Position numbers and translations under genes: made by a program. The notes under the pieces were generated by a model. It searched no databases, was not told where the DNA came from, and saw only the letters and a list, made by a program, of their open reading frames with translations. Shown piece after piece: positions 1 through 11,114 of a stretch of DNA of 64,000 bases; within the stretch, counting starts at the first letter, position 1; each line of letters opens with the position of its first letter. Origin of the DNA: Hordeum vulgare subsp. vulgare (Eukaryota; Streptophyta; Magnoliopsida; Poales; Poaceae). Location of the stretch: contig NC_058521.1 in assembly GCF_904849725.1 (NCBI RefSeq), positions 434,142,676 to 434,206,675 of the forward strand, in the 5' to 3' direction.

Positions 1-1042
1 AGGTCCCGCTATTGGATATTGACCGAGGAGTCTCTCGGGTCATGTCTACATAGTTCTCGAACCCGCAGGGTCTGCACACTTAAGGTTCAACGTTGTTTTA
101 TGCGTATTTGAGTTATATGGTTGGTTACCGAATATTGTTCGGAGTCCCGGATGAGATCGCGGACGTCACGAGGGTTTCCGGAATGGTCCGGAAACGAAGA
201 TTGATATATAGGATGACCTCATTTGATTACCGGAAGGTTTTCGGAGTTACCGGGAATGTACCGGGAATGACGAATGGGTTCTGGGAGTTCACCGGGGGGT
301 GGGGCAACCCACCCCGGGGAAGCCCATAGGCATTGGGGGAGCCACACCAGCCCTTAGTGGGCTGGTGGGACAGCCCACAAGTGCCCAATGCGCCAAGAGA
401 AGAAAAATCAAGAGGAAAGGAAAAAAAAGGAAGGAGGTGGGAAGGGAGGGGGACTCCTCCCACCAAACCAAGTCCAACTCGGTTTGGGGGGGGGAGTCCT
501 CCCCCCCTTGGCTCGGCCGACTCCTTGGGGGGTCCTTGGACCCCAAGGTAAGGCCCCCCTCCCTCCTCCTATATATATGGAGCAATTAGGGCTGATTTGA
601 GACGACTTTCTCACGGCTGCCCGACCACATACCTCCACGGTTTTTCCTCTAGATCGCGTTTCTGCGGAGCTCGGGCGGAGCCCTGCTGAGACAAGGTCAT
701 CACCAACCTCCGGAGCGCCGTCACGCTGCCGGAGAACTCTTCTACCTCTCTGTCTCTCTTGCTGGATCAAGAAGGCCGAGATCATCGTCGAGTTGTACGT
801 GTGCTGAACGCGGAGGTGCCGTCCGTTCGGTACTAGATCGTGGGACTGATCGCAGGATTGTTCGCGGGGCGGATCGAGGGACGTGAGGACGTTCCACTAC
901 ATCAACCGCGTTCTCTAACGCTTCTGCTGTACGATCTACAAGGGTACGTAGATCACTCATCCCCTCTCGTAGATGGACATCACCATGATAGGTCTTCGTG
1001 CGCGTAGGAAAATTTTTGTTTCCCACGCGACGTTCCCCAACA
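1..1042 (-). mobile_element. BARE/WIS/Angela-type Ty1-copia LTR, incomplete at the window edge
   Basis: Read on the minus strand from 1042 leftward, the sequence opens with TGTTGGGGAACGTCGCGTGG. The following few hundred bases match what I recall of the BARE-1/WIS-2/Angela LTR of barley and wheat: a CTACGCGCACGAAGACC block, then a GATGTCCATCTACG block. The plus-strand end ccccaaca at 1035-1042 is the LTR's 5' terminus and the next bases, gtggg, would be one copy of its target-site duplication. The other end lies beyond position 1, so it cannot be told whether this is a solo LTR or part of a full element. The open frames inside it (for example 742-1245 minus) are not known coding parts of the family. 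Confidence 0.85.
570..577 (-). promoter_or_regulatory. Probable TATA box of the BARE-type LTR
   Basis: A TATATATA run lies about 465 bp inside the LTR, reading from its 5' end on the minus strand. It is followed by a GGAGG-rich stretch, where the U3 promoter of this family would be expected. The placement is inferred from motif and position only. Confidence 0.45.
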
Positions 1043-1314
1043 GTGGGCTCCCTGGAGCCCACCTGGCCTGGCCCAAAGGCCCCCTGACCTTCTTCCGTTC
1101 GGTAAAAAATCATTTCGGGGTTTTTCTTCCAATTGGACTCCGTTCCAAAATCAGATCCGAAAAGAGTAAAAAACACAGAAAAATAGGAACTAACACTTGG
1201 CACTGAATTAATAAGTTTGTCCCAAAAAAGATATAAAAGGTACATAAAACAACCAAAGAAGACAAGTTAACAGCGTGAAACCATCAAAAATTATAGATAC
1301 GTTTGAGACGTATC
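1043..1314 (-). mobile_element. 5' portion of a second LTR (TGATACGTCTC type) interrupted by the BARE-type LTR
   Basis: Read on the minus strand from 1314, the sequence starts TGATACGTCTCAAACGTATC, the typical start of Sabrina/Athila-type gypsy LTRs in Pooideae, and continues for 272 bp to the BARE-type insertion at 1042/1043. The rest of this LTR lies left of the window. On its right it abuts gttatca, the last 7 bp of element A's 5' LTR, so gttat (1315-1319) may be its target-site duplication. Confidence 0.6.
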
Positions 1315-1332
1315 AGTTATCAAGGCTCTTTC

Positions 1333-1350
1333 TGGCGCTATTGCCAGGGA
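1333..1350 (+). other. Primer-binding site of element A (degenerate)
   Basis: The sequence tggcgctattgccaggga lies 11 bp after the LTR end ttatca. The Athila-type primer site is TGGCGCCGTTGCCGGGGA, conventionally ascribed to tRNA-Asp. Three substitutions would weaken primer pairing. Confidence 0.75.
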
Positions 1351-1388
1351 AGCACAACTATATTCTGGTAGTCACTTGGGAGTGACGT

Positions 1389-4050
1389 ATGCTTGTCACT
1401 ATGAGGAATCCGAAAGATCCAAGAACTAAAATCCTACCTTCAACTACGAGGAGAGGTAAGGAACTGCCATCTAGCTCTGCAATTGATTCACCTTCAGTTC
1501 TGAGTAAGTTTCCTACTTCGCCTCCTGCTAAAAATCTTGATATGTCGCATGTGCTTGATGATTCTACTTCTGCTGCCCATGATGCTTATGATGATGTTAT
1601 GCTTGATACTATGCCTGATGATGCTATGCTTGATACTATGCCTGATGATGCTATGCTTGATACTATGCCTGATGATGCTATGCTTGATACTATGCCTGTT
1701 ATGCCTGATACGCGCTATGTTATGGAGGGAGAGATAGTTGAGGACTTTCTTGTGTGTAAGGATAGCTATGATGTTGAGAAATTACTACGCAAGTGGAAAG
1801 AAAAATCTCTGAACGCTAGGATGAAATACGACCCCAATTTTCCCACTTCGCCTATCTTTGTGACTGATAAGGATTATGAATTCTCTGTCGACCCTGATCC
1901 TTTTCACGGTTATGAGTCTGAAACGGTTGTAGCCCATCTTACCAAACTGCACGATATAGCCACCGTATTCACTAGTGAGGAAAAGATCCACCACTACTAC
2001 ATGCTCAAGTTGTTTCCTTTCTCGCTAAAGGATGATGCTAAGACCTGGTTCACTTCTCTTGCTCCTGGTTGTGTGCGTAGTCCCCATGATATGGTCTACT
2101 ACTTCTCTGAAAAATATTTCCCGCCCATAAGAAGCAAGCTGCCTTGTAGGAAATATACAACTTTGCTCAAGCTTAAGAAGAGAGTCTCCCACAAGCTTGG
2201 GGGAGGCTTATCCAGCTACTGAATGATTTGGGTGATCACCCTCTTGAGAAGAATGAAATACTTGATATCTTCTATAATGGACTTACCGATGCTTCCAAAG
2301 ACCACCTAGATAGTTGTGCCGGTAGTGTTTTTAGGGAACAAACTGTAGAACAAGCTGAGATTCTGTTGAATAACATCTTGTGCAATGAAAATGCTTGGAC
2401 TATTCCCGAACCACCTCCTAAGCCAACTCCGAAGAAAAGAGGTATTCTATTCCTCAGTCCTGAAGATATGCAAGAAGCCAAGAAATCTATGCGAGAGAAA
2501 GGCATTAAATCTGAAGATGTCAAATATCTACCACCTATCGAAGAGATCCATGGTCTCGATAACCCGATACAGGTAGTAGAAGTAAATTCTCTGCGTAGGT
2601 TTGATGAGAGTGATATTCCTTTTGATAAACCTGCTAGCCTATGCATGGATGAATTTGATAACTTCGTTACCAAACAACAAAGTTTCAATGATTATGTTAG
2701 CAGACAATTGGAACAGAATGCTCGTATGCTTAGTCATTTAAGTGCTTGTGTGGACAGAAATGTCAATGATCTTAAGTTTCTGAGTAAACATGCCTCTATG
2801 GTTACTACTCAGGTAGAACAAGTACTTAAAGCTCAAAATGACTTGCTCAATGAGTTGAATGACAATTCTGTTAGAGTCTTCACTAGAGGCGGTAGAATCA
2901 CCCAGGAACCTTTGTATCCTGAGTGTCATCCGAAGAGAATTGAACAAGATTCTCAAGGAGTTAGCACTGATGCACCTAGTCATCCTAGAAAGAAGAAGAA
3001 AGATGATAGGAACTTGCATGCTAATAACCTTGTTGCTTCTACCCCTGAGAGTCCAAACATGTCTCAGTCTCTGATGCGGAAACACAATCTGGTGATGAAC
3101 ATGAGCCTAATGATAATATCAATAGTGATGTTCATGAAGATGCTCAACCTCGCAATGACAATGATGTGGATATTGAACCTAGTGTTGATCTTGATAACCC
3201 ACATCCTAAGAATAGAAGATATGATAAGAATGACTTTTCTGCTAGGAAGCATGGTAAAAAAAGGGAACCATGGGTTCAGAAACCCATGCCCTTTCCTCCC
3301 AAACCATCCAAGAAAAAGGATGATTATTATTTTGAGAGCTTCATTGAAATGATCAGACATGTCTTTCTGCAAATGCGTTTGACAGATATGCTCAAGATGT
3401 CTCCGTATGCTAAGTACATGAAAGATATTGTGACTAATAAGAGGAGGATACCTGAGATTGAGATCTCCGCCATGCTTTCTAACTATACCTTCAAGGGTGG
3501 AACTCCGAAGAAACTGGGTGATGCTGGTGTGCCCACTATACCTTGCTCCATTAAGGGTAATTACGTTAGAACTGCTTTATGCGACCTTGGAGCCGGTGTT
3601 AGTGTTATGCCTCTCTCCCTTTATCATATACTTGAACTGGATAAGTTGACACCCACTGCAATCTCTCTACAAATGGCCGACAAATCAACTGTTTTCCCTA
3701 TCGGCATTTGCGAGGATGTGCATGTTGTGGTTCCTAACACCACTATCTTAACATACTTTGTTATCTTGGATATTCCCGAGGACGATGCCATGGCTGTCAT
3801 CCTCGGAAGACCCATTTTAAACACTGCAGGGGCTGTTATAGATTGCAACAAAGGCAATGTCACTTTCCATGTCAACGGTAATGAGCATACGGTGCACTTT
3901 TCGAAGAAACAATATCGAGTACATTGCATCAATGCTATCGAAAACACTTCATCGATTCTTACTGGGAGATTTGAATGCCCTATTCCTCATGTCAAGATGA
4001 AGTATGATTTGCTTGTTGGGGAGATACATATCCCCATTGAGGTAACCTAG
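1389..4050 (+). pseudogene. gag-protease polyprotein of element A, frameshifted
   Basis: Retrotransposon capsid (gag) followed by an aspartic protease. The start is chosen at 1389 by alignment with element C (both begin with a basic stretch ending in LPSTTR). The gag core is at about 1900-2330 (EEKIHHYYMLKLFPFSLKDD). A proline-rich motif, PEPPPKPTPKKRG, follows near 2405, then a coiled-coil-like stretch at about 2700-2860. The protease lies at about 3480-3950, with active-site DLGAG (Asp codon 3583-3585) and an ILGRP flap-side motif. Three reading-frame changes, near 2125, 2225 and 3062, break the polyprotein, so it cannot encode it. Compared with C it has the same order and no RT downstream; it ends with VT* at 4050. 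The gag N-terminus contains a 9-residue repeat. Confidence 0.8.
1599..1697 (+). repeat. 27-bp in-frame minisatellite in gag of element A
   Basis: There are three full copies and one two-thirds copy of a 27-bp unit starting atgcttgatactatgcct, encoding the 9-residue unit MLDTMPDDA. The copies are almost identical, so the expansion is recent relative to the frameshifts. Element C carries a diverged version of the same acidic MLDT-rich tract. Confidence 0.85.
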
Positions 4051-4282
4051 TGACTATTCGAAAATTCTCCGTTCTCTTTTGCGATTCGAAAAGGCTTGTC
4101 GAGGGGATTTGATCAACCCCATTGATGGATTTCTTTCGATAACCATGAGATGGATGAATCGAGGAGTCACAAACCTCTGTTCCAAGCTTTCACTTTAGGT
4201 TGCTTAGAAGAAAAATGATAGATTTAGTTTAGTTTTCCCTGTTTTCTGTTTTCTTGTTCGGTAGAAGAGTACCCTGAAAATA

Positions 4283-7200
4283 TGTCACACCCTGTTTTTC
4301 ATCCCAAGTTTTCTGTGTTGCAAAAGTCAGAGCTTGTTAAAACTTTTTCAAATAATGTTGTGAGTGCAATGTCAACCCTTGGTTGAGTGTATGCTTGCTT
4401 GTGTGATGACTCAAACCCATGAAAAACTTATTATTTTGCTCTCATCAAAAACCCTTTTTCCTTTACATCAAGATCACCTTCATCATGTTGGGATACACTA
4501 CTAGCTCATGAAGCCAAGTGGCACTTCCAACTAATGTTGGTGATCTGATCCTAATATCATTTTCATTCATTAAAAACATTATTTGGTGATTTAAAATATT
4601 ATTTTCCTATTTTATATCTATGTCTATTTTCTAAGGCCAGTAATGATAATTCCACAAGGAAAATTTCTTTCCTGCCTTAGAAAATTCTGAGTAAATTCAT
4701 GGAAGCTCAGAAGGACATATATTTTCCATACATAAGATTTTCAACCCTATTTTATATTAATATTATTTGAGTAAAACCCTGAAAACCATTTCTGTCTGTT
4801 TTAGCTTTTTGAGATGTTTCCAAAGGAAAGTGTCTCAGTAAATTCCCATAAAATTACAGGAGCCCTCCCAAACCATATTAGGTGGTCACCTAAAATCTCA
4901 CCTTGATCCAAGGTGGGTAAGTGCACTTAGAGAGCCCAAAACCCTCTATGTCCACAGTAGAGTTGGGACAACTCTACATTGCAAAGTTTCTCCAATAGAG
5001 CTGAAACCTTGCAGAGGTGTTTAACACCCAAAATGAGGAATCCACACCAAAAATGGGATTTGTGAGACTCTGTTTGACCACACTTCCTTTGTAAGGCACA
5101 GGACTGGTCACTTTGAGACATTTTCAAGTTTGCAAAGCCAAACTTGTTCAATGGAGCTCATATTTGGTGGAACCCCATGTTTTCACCCCAAGACCAAACC
5201 TGTTAAGTTTCATTTACAGTGGTGGAGTGGAAGCACCCCAAGTCACTGTCGAACACCTACTGACAGGAAGGTAAAAACCTTCCTAGCCACTATTTTACCC
5301 AATGTCAAGGCCCCAAACTTGGTGGGTTGGAGCACCAGAACACCCTGAGCACCCAGTCAACCAGCCCCTCCCCAATTCCAAGCACAAGTGACAAGAACTC
5401 CAATTTGAGCTGCAGGACAGTACTGGCAACACTAGTGTTCCTTGCTCCCTTGACCAGCTCGAGCTCCCACTAAACCACAGCTACTAGGCACACTCCCAGC
5501 AACACTCAGGACATGGAGGACACGTCCCAAGTGCCCTAGAGCGAGCCAGCATGCCGTGGCATGCCAAAACTGCGCTCTGGGCGCGCTGCAGAGAGCCACC
5601 CGCTAGGGGCCGACTCTTCGGCCGGTCCCAGCCTCCCTAGTAGTATCCAAGCTCTCCCCCGACAGCCCCTCAGTGCACAGCTACCACAGGGACCCTCTCC
5701 CCTCGCGCAAGAGCTCAGGCGACGCGTGCCCATGCGCGCCTGACGCGGCCGAGCATGCACGGTCGCTGCAGCTCGTCCCCACTCACTTTCCCTCTGCGGC
5801 CGTTGCATCAGGAGGCCCTAAACCATGTCCCGAACCCGTGGTTTCCCGGCCAGCACCTCACTGTGCTTGCACGCGTGCCACGGTGAGTCACCGGCGTGCC
5901 CGAGTCAGGTCACCGTCGTTGGCCTATAAATAAACCCCCCCGACACTCCAGCACCCTCCAAGCAGCTTCAGCACAACCAGTAAACACTCCCTCGCCGCCC
6001 AATCAAGCTCGCAGAGCCCCGGTGCTCGAGATCGACCGAGGCCCCTCCGCCTCGGAGCTCTGATCGATCTCCGGCTACACGTCGGCTCCTGCGCTGCCCG
6101 ACCTCTCATTTCACTCCCCTCGACACCAGGAACGTTTCCCCTAACTCTCCTGAGTGAATCCATACCTCTAGCCCCTAGTTCAACACGAACCCGAAACCCT
6201 TCCGCCACGAGCACCTCGTCGCCGGCGACCCTGACCACCTCCGGTGACGTCCCGACCACGAGCAGGTAGGCGGAGGCACGAGGAACCCGTTCCCGTTCCT
6301 AGCTAGGCCTCAGGACAACGGCAGCCTCGCCGGCGTCCATCTCCACCTCTCTGGCCAGAGGTAGGAGAAGGACCCAACAGGTGGAGCCCACCTGTCGGTG
6401 TCCTCGGGCAGCCAGCGCGCGCAGCCGCTGACGCTCACCCCACGGGCCGCACGTCAGGTTTGAATCTGGCCCGCGCGCGCCTGGTGGCCAGGCCTGCTGG
6501 CTGGGCCGCCTGGATCTGTTTCCCTGGCCTTTTTCCTTTTGTTTTAATCCAGCAAACTAAATGATTTTTATAAAAAGATTTAGCGAGTAGAAAAATATAA
6601 TTCTTCCACCAGTATTTTTCTAAAAATGAGTAGTATCCGATTATGTAATAGTTGACATTTATCAATAACAGAAACTATTTTGGTATAATAAAATGATATT
6701 AAAAAGCACTTGTTTGCTTCTGTTTGCTTTTAAATAAATATGCTTAGCTAATAAAACAGTAGGGAACATTTTTGAAAATAATAACCTGAATTTATCCAAG
6801 CCTTGCAACTTTTTTTAAAAGCACTTTGTGAACTGTTTTAGTAAAAGCCAATATTTATTTATTCCTTTCTCGACGGTAGAATTACCGAGTGACGGAGGAT
6901 CCGGAGCGGAAGACCTCGAAGACCCCGTATACCTAGCCGACCAAGGCAAGCAGACCTTTTGCCATGACTTAAGTAAATAAAATGATGCATGCTAGAATAG
7001 CAAGTATTTTCCGTTGCATGTGATCACGATGCCGGTTCATCACCGATGTGATGGTACCGAAGGCTTCTTCGAAGCACTTGCATTTATAGTAGTAATATTC
7101 ACATAGCTCCCCAGAGCACAAACATGATGAGCTTGATCTTACCATCTACGAGTATCATGCTACTGTCATGTTGGCTAGTAGAGTAGAATCACTGCATTGA

Positions 7201-8603
7201 GCTTGACCCCGTGAGGGTCATGATATTATCATGTTGACAAGTAATGTTAAGGCACATCATGTTGACAAGTAATAATAGAGCATTCTATCATGAGCATGAT
7301 GATGAGTTAAATAAAGAGTTTATGAAAACCCCGTCGGGTGCCACTAATGCCCGAGGGTGATATTGAGTTGGTGGTCACTTTTGGTGAAGTGATGCACCGG
7401 TGATTTTGGTGTGAGTATGGTTTCGGAAATGGATTAGATTTATGATGTGTCGACCGTCCCAACCTTCCCCAGTACGACCACGATACCCCTTTATGGAACG
7501 GGGCTTTGTTGATTACTCTGATCGGTGCTAGCAAAGAGCCACATTACTAGTGGCGGGAGTGATCGGTGTCACTCTCGTGATGGGGTCGTGCCAGGTAGGA
7601 CGACTATGCCATTATTATGAGTTCCAGGCACACCGTTGGTCCCTGCATGGTTGTTACACTCCAGAGTCGGTGCTCGTAAGACGTACAACATGTGGGCTGG
7701 GTACCAATCGAGTGGATCTCTTTGTCTAGTATCGTCAGGGGAAAGATGATGATCGGGTACTTACCTCGGGTATATGTGATATACCGTGAGTCGTGGATGA
7801 CACGGAAGTTTCCCGTTTCTCGTGGGTCCAGCGTACTACCTCTGCAGAGTGTAAACTATTCGAATAGCCGTGTCCACGGTCAAGGACAGTTGGGTGGTGC
7901 TGCTTAAACTACGTCCTGAGTTTCCGCATAAACCAAGTGTGTGTGCGTGGTGTTAAAAAGGTGTTATTATAATCATGATAATCACAATAATATGATCAAG
8001 TTCGGTGACTTGACATATAGGGTAAACCCGGATGGTTTAGCCCTCATTAATACTTTGAGGTCATGACAAGTCCGATGACTTGGCATTTAGGGTGAACCCG
8101 GTGTGTTCAAACCTTAGCAGATATGATGATATTTGTAACCTGTTCTTCAAAAGTAATTCTTTAACCTGATGCATATACCTGATCATTCCACTCAGATGAG
8201 TTACACTAAAGATGCATGTCATCGTTATTCTTCGCTATAAATGTTCATGTCATGGGCTGTCTGCGAGTACATTCCAAGTACTCATTGGCTTGCCACTGGT
8301 TATGTTATTGACCAGACATGGAAGGACCGGAGTTTGGCGATGAGTACGCCGTCAGAGACGGACCTGCGATCTAGGACGCTTCCGAGTCAGAATGCCTGTC
8401 GGTGTAGGCTTGATTGCATGGGCACCGCTTAGCCCTTACGAGTTTCCGCTACTTGATGTACCCCTTTATTTGGCTTTAGGCCTTGTGGTAATACTTTGGT
8501 ACTTGGATGTAAGACTCTATTATTCAGTATCTGTGTTCAGTGAACATTGATCCTTGGGGTCACTGGGCACGGCGAACTCGACTTGCTAGTCGGGGTCCCC
8601 ACA
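4283..8603 (+). repeat. 5' LTR of element B (about 4.3 kb)
   Basis: It begins TGTCACACCC at 4283 and ends GGGGTCCCCACA at 8603, four bases before the primer site. The TG...CA termini fit. It has a TATA box near 5924 and a GC-rich, C-heavy block after it (about 5930-6520), then AT-rich DNA. A segment around 7845-7900 (ctctgcagagtgt, gtgtccacggtca) is shared with solo LTR G in the opposite orientation, so the two LTRs are related. There are no genes in it. Confidence 0.75.
5924..5932 (+). promoter_or_regulatory. TATA box of the element B LTR
   Basis: The motif ctataaata is followed by a C-rich leader. It lies about 1.64 kb into the LTR, on the coding strand of the element, with a strongly GC-rich upstream region. 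Confidence 0.6.
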
Positions 8604-8607
8604 GAAC

Positions 8608-8620
8608 TGGTATCAGAGCC
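8608..8620 (+). other. Primer-binding site of element B (tRNA-iMet type)
   Basis: The sequence tggtatcagagcc follows the LTR end by four bases. It is the standard plant retrotransposon primer site complementary to the initiator methionine tRNA 3' end. Confidence 0.85.
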
Positions 8621-8736
8621 ATCCTGACTATAGGAAGCCTTAGATAGCATGGACGTTAACCAAGAACGTTAGGACGCCAGCCTTGCACAAGACTCTTGCA
8701 CATACAACCTCCTGACTTCTCTCCTATGCCTTGTAG

Positions 8737-9491
8737 ATGGCTGCTGTACTTGAGACGGTTCTGGAGACCGGCTTTCCACTACTTCTGGTGGATTGTCTCG
8801 AGAAGTGCCACGTATGACGGACGCCCATCTTCCTCTACCACGAGCACTGGGTCAACGCCGACACCAAGGAATATCACGTGGACGTGATAGTGAAGGCTAA
8901 TGACTCCCCGTCTAGTTAGTTCTTTGAAGGACCACAGATGGGAGAGCCGATGTTGGCAGTGGAGACGGTTGCACGAGAGGCGCTCGTGCAACTCCCAGCA
9001 TCCTCCCTGAGATGGCTAATGAGCCTGTCACTCGTCATCTACCCTTCATTAAGGAAGGAGTGGATGGGAGTTGGACACTCACCCCCGCCACAGAGGATGG
9101 GATGCCACTGAGGTTTCAGACCTACTTCAGTCTCTCGTCAGACACCCTGACACACTTCCTGGTTAAGGAATCAGTCAAGCTTCGCCAAGAGCTGCACCTA
9201 GTCAAAGGCCTGCTCCACACTGAGAAGATGCAGAATCGCAAAGTAAAGAAGGCAAGCGCACCTGAAGGGAGGGTAGCTGTTGCCACTAGGGGTGGTGTGT
9301 TACCCATCCAGGCAGTCCCTCTTCAGAGTCGCCGCCTCACAACGGAAGAGTACACTGAGATCTTCGCCGCCTCGCCCAAGAGACGCCGAGACGTGCAGAT
9401 TCTTTCTTCCACTCCTATAAAGGAAGAGGATGTTGATGAAGATGAGGATCCTGTTGAGTCCGCCTTTGAGATCGAGAAGTCCGCTGCGTAG
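8737..9491 (+). pseudogene. Decayed ORF of unknown function in element B
   Basis: The longest intact piece is 9012-9491 (159 residues, starting MANEPVTRHLPF). Upstream, from an ATG at 8737, a second frame reads MAAVLETVLETGFPLLLVDC, then YHEHWVNADTKEYHVDVIVK and VETVAREALVQL, broken by two stop codons and a frameshift near 9000. I read these as one original ORF. It lacks gag, protease or RT motifs. The C-terminal part has a basic, possibly helical tract (TEKMQNRKVKKAS) and an acidic tail (EEDVDEDED). I recall similar hypothetical proteins from cereal repeats but cannot name the family. It may be the only protein of a non-autonomous element with oversized LTRs. Confidence 0.6.
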
Positions 9492-9632
9492 GCTTTAGCG
9501 TAGGCAATCAGAGTACCCGAGTATAGGGTATCCTTGTATCCGTTTTAATTTGCGTATGTGTGCTTGATGTAACTCACATATTGCCTTGGGCAGTCTGTAA
9601 GTGACTACGTCACCTAGTTGTCATGAATGCAA

Positions 9633-10061
9633 TTTCCAGTTTGTGGGGCCCACAGGCACACCCTCTACTCATTCTTGCTCACATCTGGTTCTCCTACCTC
9701 AAGAAAAAATTGTTTCGCAGCTCAAACCCGTGTTCTGCTCCTCTTGCTGGGATTTTCGATCTCTTTGCTCAAATCACCGTTATCCGAACTGTTTTGGGGA
9801 AATTACTCCTTGGTAATTGACTCCTCCATTGGTCCAATTAGTTTTTGCTCTACTGCCTTATACTCCGCGTATTTTTGTTACCTTGGTGACCATGTTCTTG
9901 AGCTTTGCATGCTAATTTTAGCTGGTCCCAAGTAGTTTTGATGCGTAATATGGTCTCTAGGCACTTGTGGGAGTAGTTGGTACAGGTTTTTTTAGCCTTA
10001 TTCACTTTTCCTTCGAATCACTAAAAATTTCAGAAATTTTCAGAGATAAGAAAGGGAAAAG
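9633..10061 (+). promoter_or_regulatory. Leader in front of ORF2 in element A (partly deleted U3-like module)
   Basis: The segment starts tttgtggggcccacaggcac and matches, on the opposite strand, the block upstream of ORF2 in element C (about 15608-16050). The part of that block containing the hairpin is missing here because of the B-associated deletion. No gene is seen. It may be the 5' UTR of a separate ORF2 transcript. Confidence 0.4.
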
Positions 10062-11045
10062 ATGAGGAGGTTCTTAAGAGGCTCGTCAAGCCGTGACCCC
10101 AAGGATGATGGGAGTGAGAAGAAGCCCAAGTATCTGGTCCCTCGAGTCGCGGAAGTTCGAGCGTGCGAGTGGCCAACCGACGTGTTAATACGCGCCACTG
10201 GAATTTATGAGGACTTTTATCACTTGGTGGATAACATAGGCCTTACCGCCTTCGTTGAAGATAAGTGTCCGCAATACCTCCTCCTCACTAATAACTTCTA
10301 TCCGAGGAAGAATCCTACTATGGTTGAGTTCAAACTTTATGATATCCCCGAGCGCATGTCACTCTAGGATTTTTGCAATGTTTGCAAATTACCTTACGTT
10401 GGGGATATTCATGAACCTCGTCCACGGGACTTGGAAGCTTTCATCAGTACAATTGTTGTAGGAGAGGAGAGAGGAGTGTCTTGCGCTAGAGCTGCTAGCA
10501 TACATTTTCCCGTGCTTCGGTACTTCTCATTATTTGTGGGAAAATGTTTGATTGGCCGTGGGAAAGTTGGGTCACTTAGTTCCCCAGATCTTGCGGTCTT
10601 GCGTGAAGCCCTTTATAACGATAAAACTTATAGCTCGGGCGCTATAGTAGCTCAACGGTTGAACCTGAACTGTCCTAAAGGTGTTGTCTATGGAGGTATT
10701 TATGCTACTCGTCTTGCTAGACACTTTGAGATACCTATTAGACTGGACGAGCAAGAAGAGATTCTTCTTCCCGAGAGATATGTAGATTAATATAGCATGG
10801 TTCGCCATGACTTTCTTGAGAGAGATATAAATAGAAGGATGATTTATAACCTGGTATTTAGTAAGGATACTCATGAGACTATTACTTTGCCTGCTCCTTC
10901 TTTGTTCAATCTTCATGCAGGCAGGTACATTATTATGCCCTCCGACATCTATGCATATTGGGGCTTGGCCCAACCACAGGTGCCCATGCCCGAGCCACCA
11001 GTCGAGTACCAGACGCCGGTTTATCAGTGGGAGCCAGAGGAGCTC
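10062..11045 (+). pseudogene. ORF2 of element A, first part, with two stop codons
   Basis: A protein starting MRRFLRGSSS, followed by a recognisable core: ACEWPTD, YEDFYHLVDNIGLTAFVEDK, then FVGKCLIGRG and YGGIYATRLARHFEIP. It is one continuous frame except for TAG at 10365-10367 and TAA at 10788-10790. The same protein is encoded by C (14542-15607). F has a distant version (SPDLAILAAT, FGGIYATLILEHL). It is broken at 11045 by element C and its last codons lie at 20959-21032. It resembles the plant transposon/ATHILA ORF proteins found 3' of pol in Athila-type elements, but its function is unknown to me. It has no visible signal peptide or membrane segment, so an envelope role is not supported. 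Confidence 0.7.
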
Positions 11046-11098
11046 TGATCTGCAATCTCTGGCGTTAGCTAGACGAATGCTTATGAAAACAAACCTTC

Positions 11099-11114
11099 TC
11101 CTGCAACGACACCA
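11099..11114 (-). other. Fossil primer-site-like sequence inside the 3' LTR of C
   Basis: The minus strand reads TGGTGTCGTTGCAGGA after a TTCT run, like the TTTTCTGGCGCCGTTGCCGGGGA context of real primer sites, but it lies about 55 bp inside the LTR end. The same fossil occurs in the 5' LTR at 19419-19434. Confidence 0.5.

Larger units (their letters stand above)
4283..9632 (+). mobile_element. Element B: truncated gypsy element with a giant LTR, inserted in A
   Basis: A 5' LTR (4283-8603), an iMet-type primer site (8608-8620) and about 1 kb of internal DNA are present. No second LTR follows. At about 9632 the sequence switches back to element A. Compared with C, about 170-180 bp of A between gag-protease and ORF2 are also missing, so one deletion probably removed B's 3' half together with flanking A sequence. 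The LTR size and TGGTATCAGAGCC primer site suggest the Tekay/Del branch of chromoviruses, but no pol is present to confirm this. Confidence 0.75.

Noticed and set aside
742..1245. A 167-residue minus-strand gene
   Set aside because: It crosses the border between the BARE-type LTR and the neighbouring LTR fragment, so it is not one gene.
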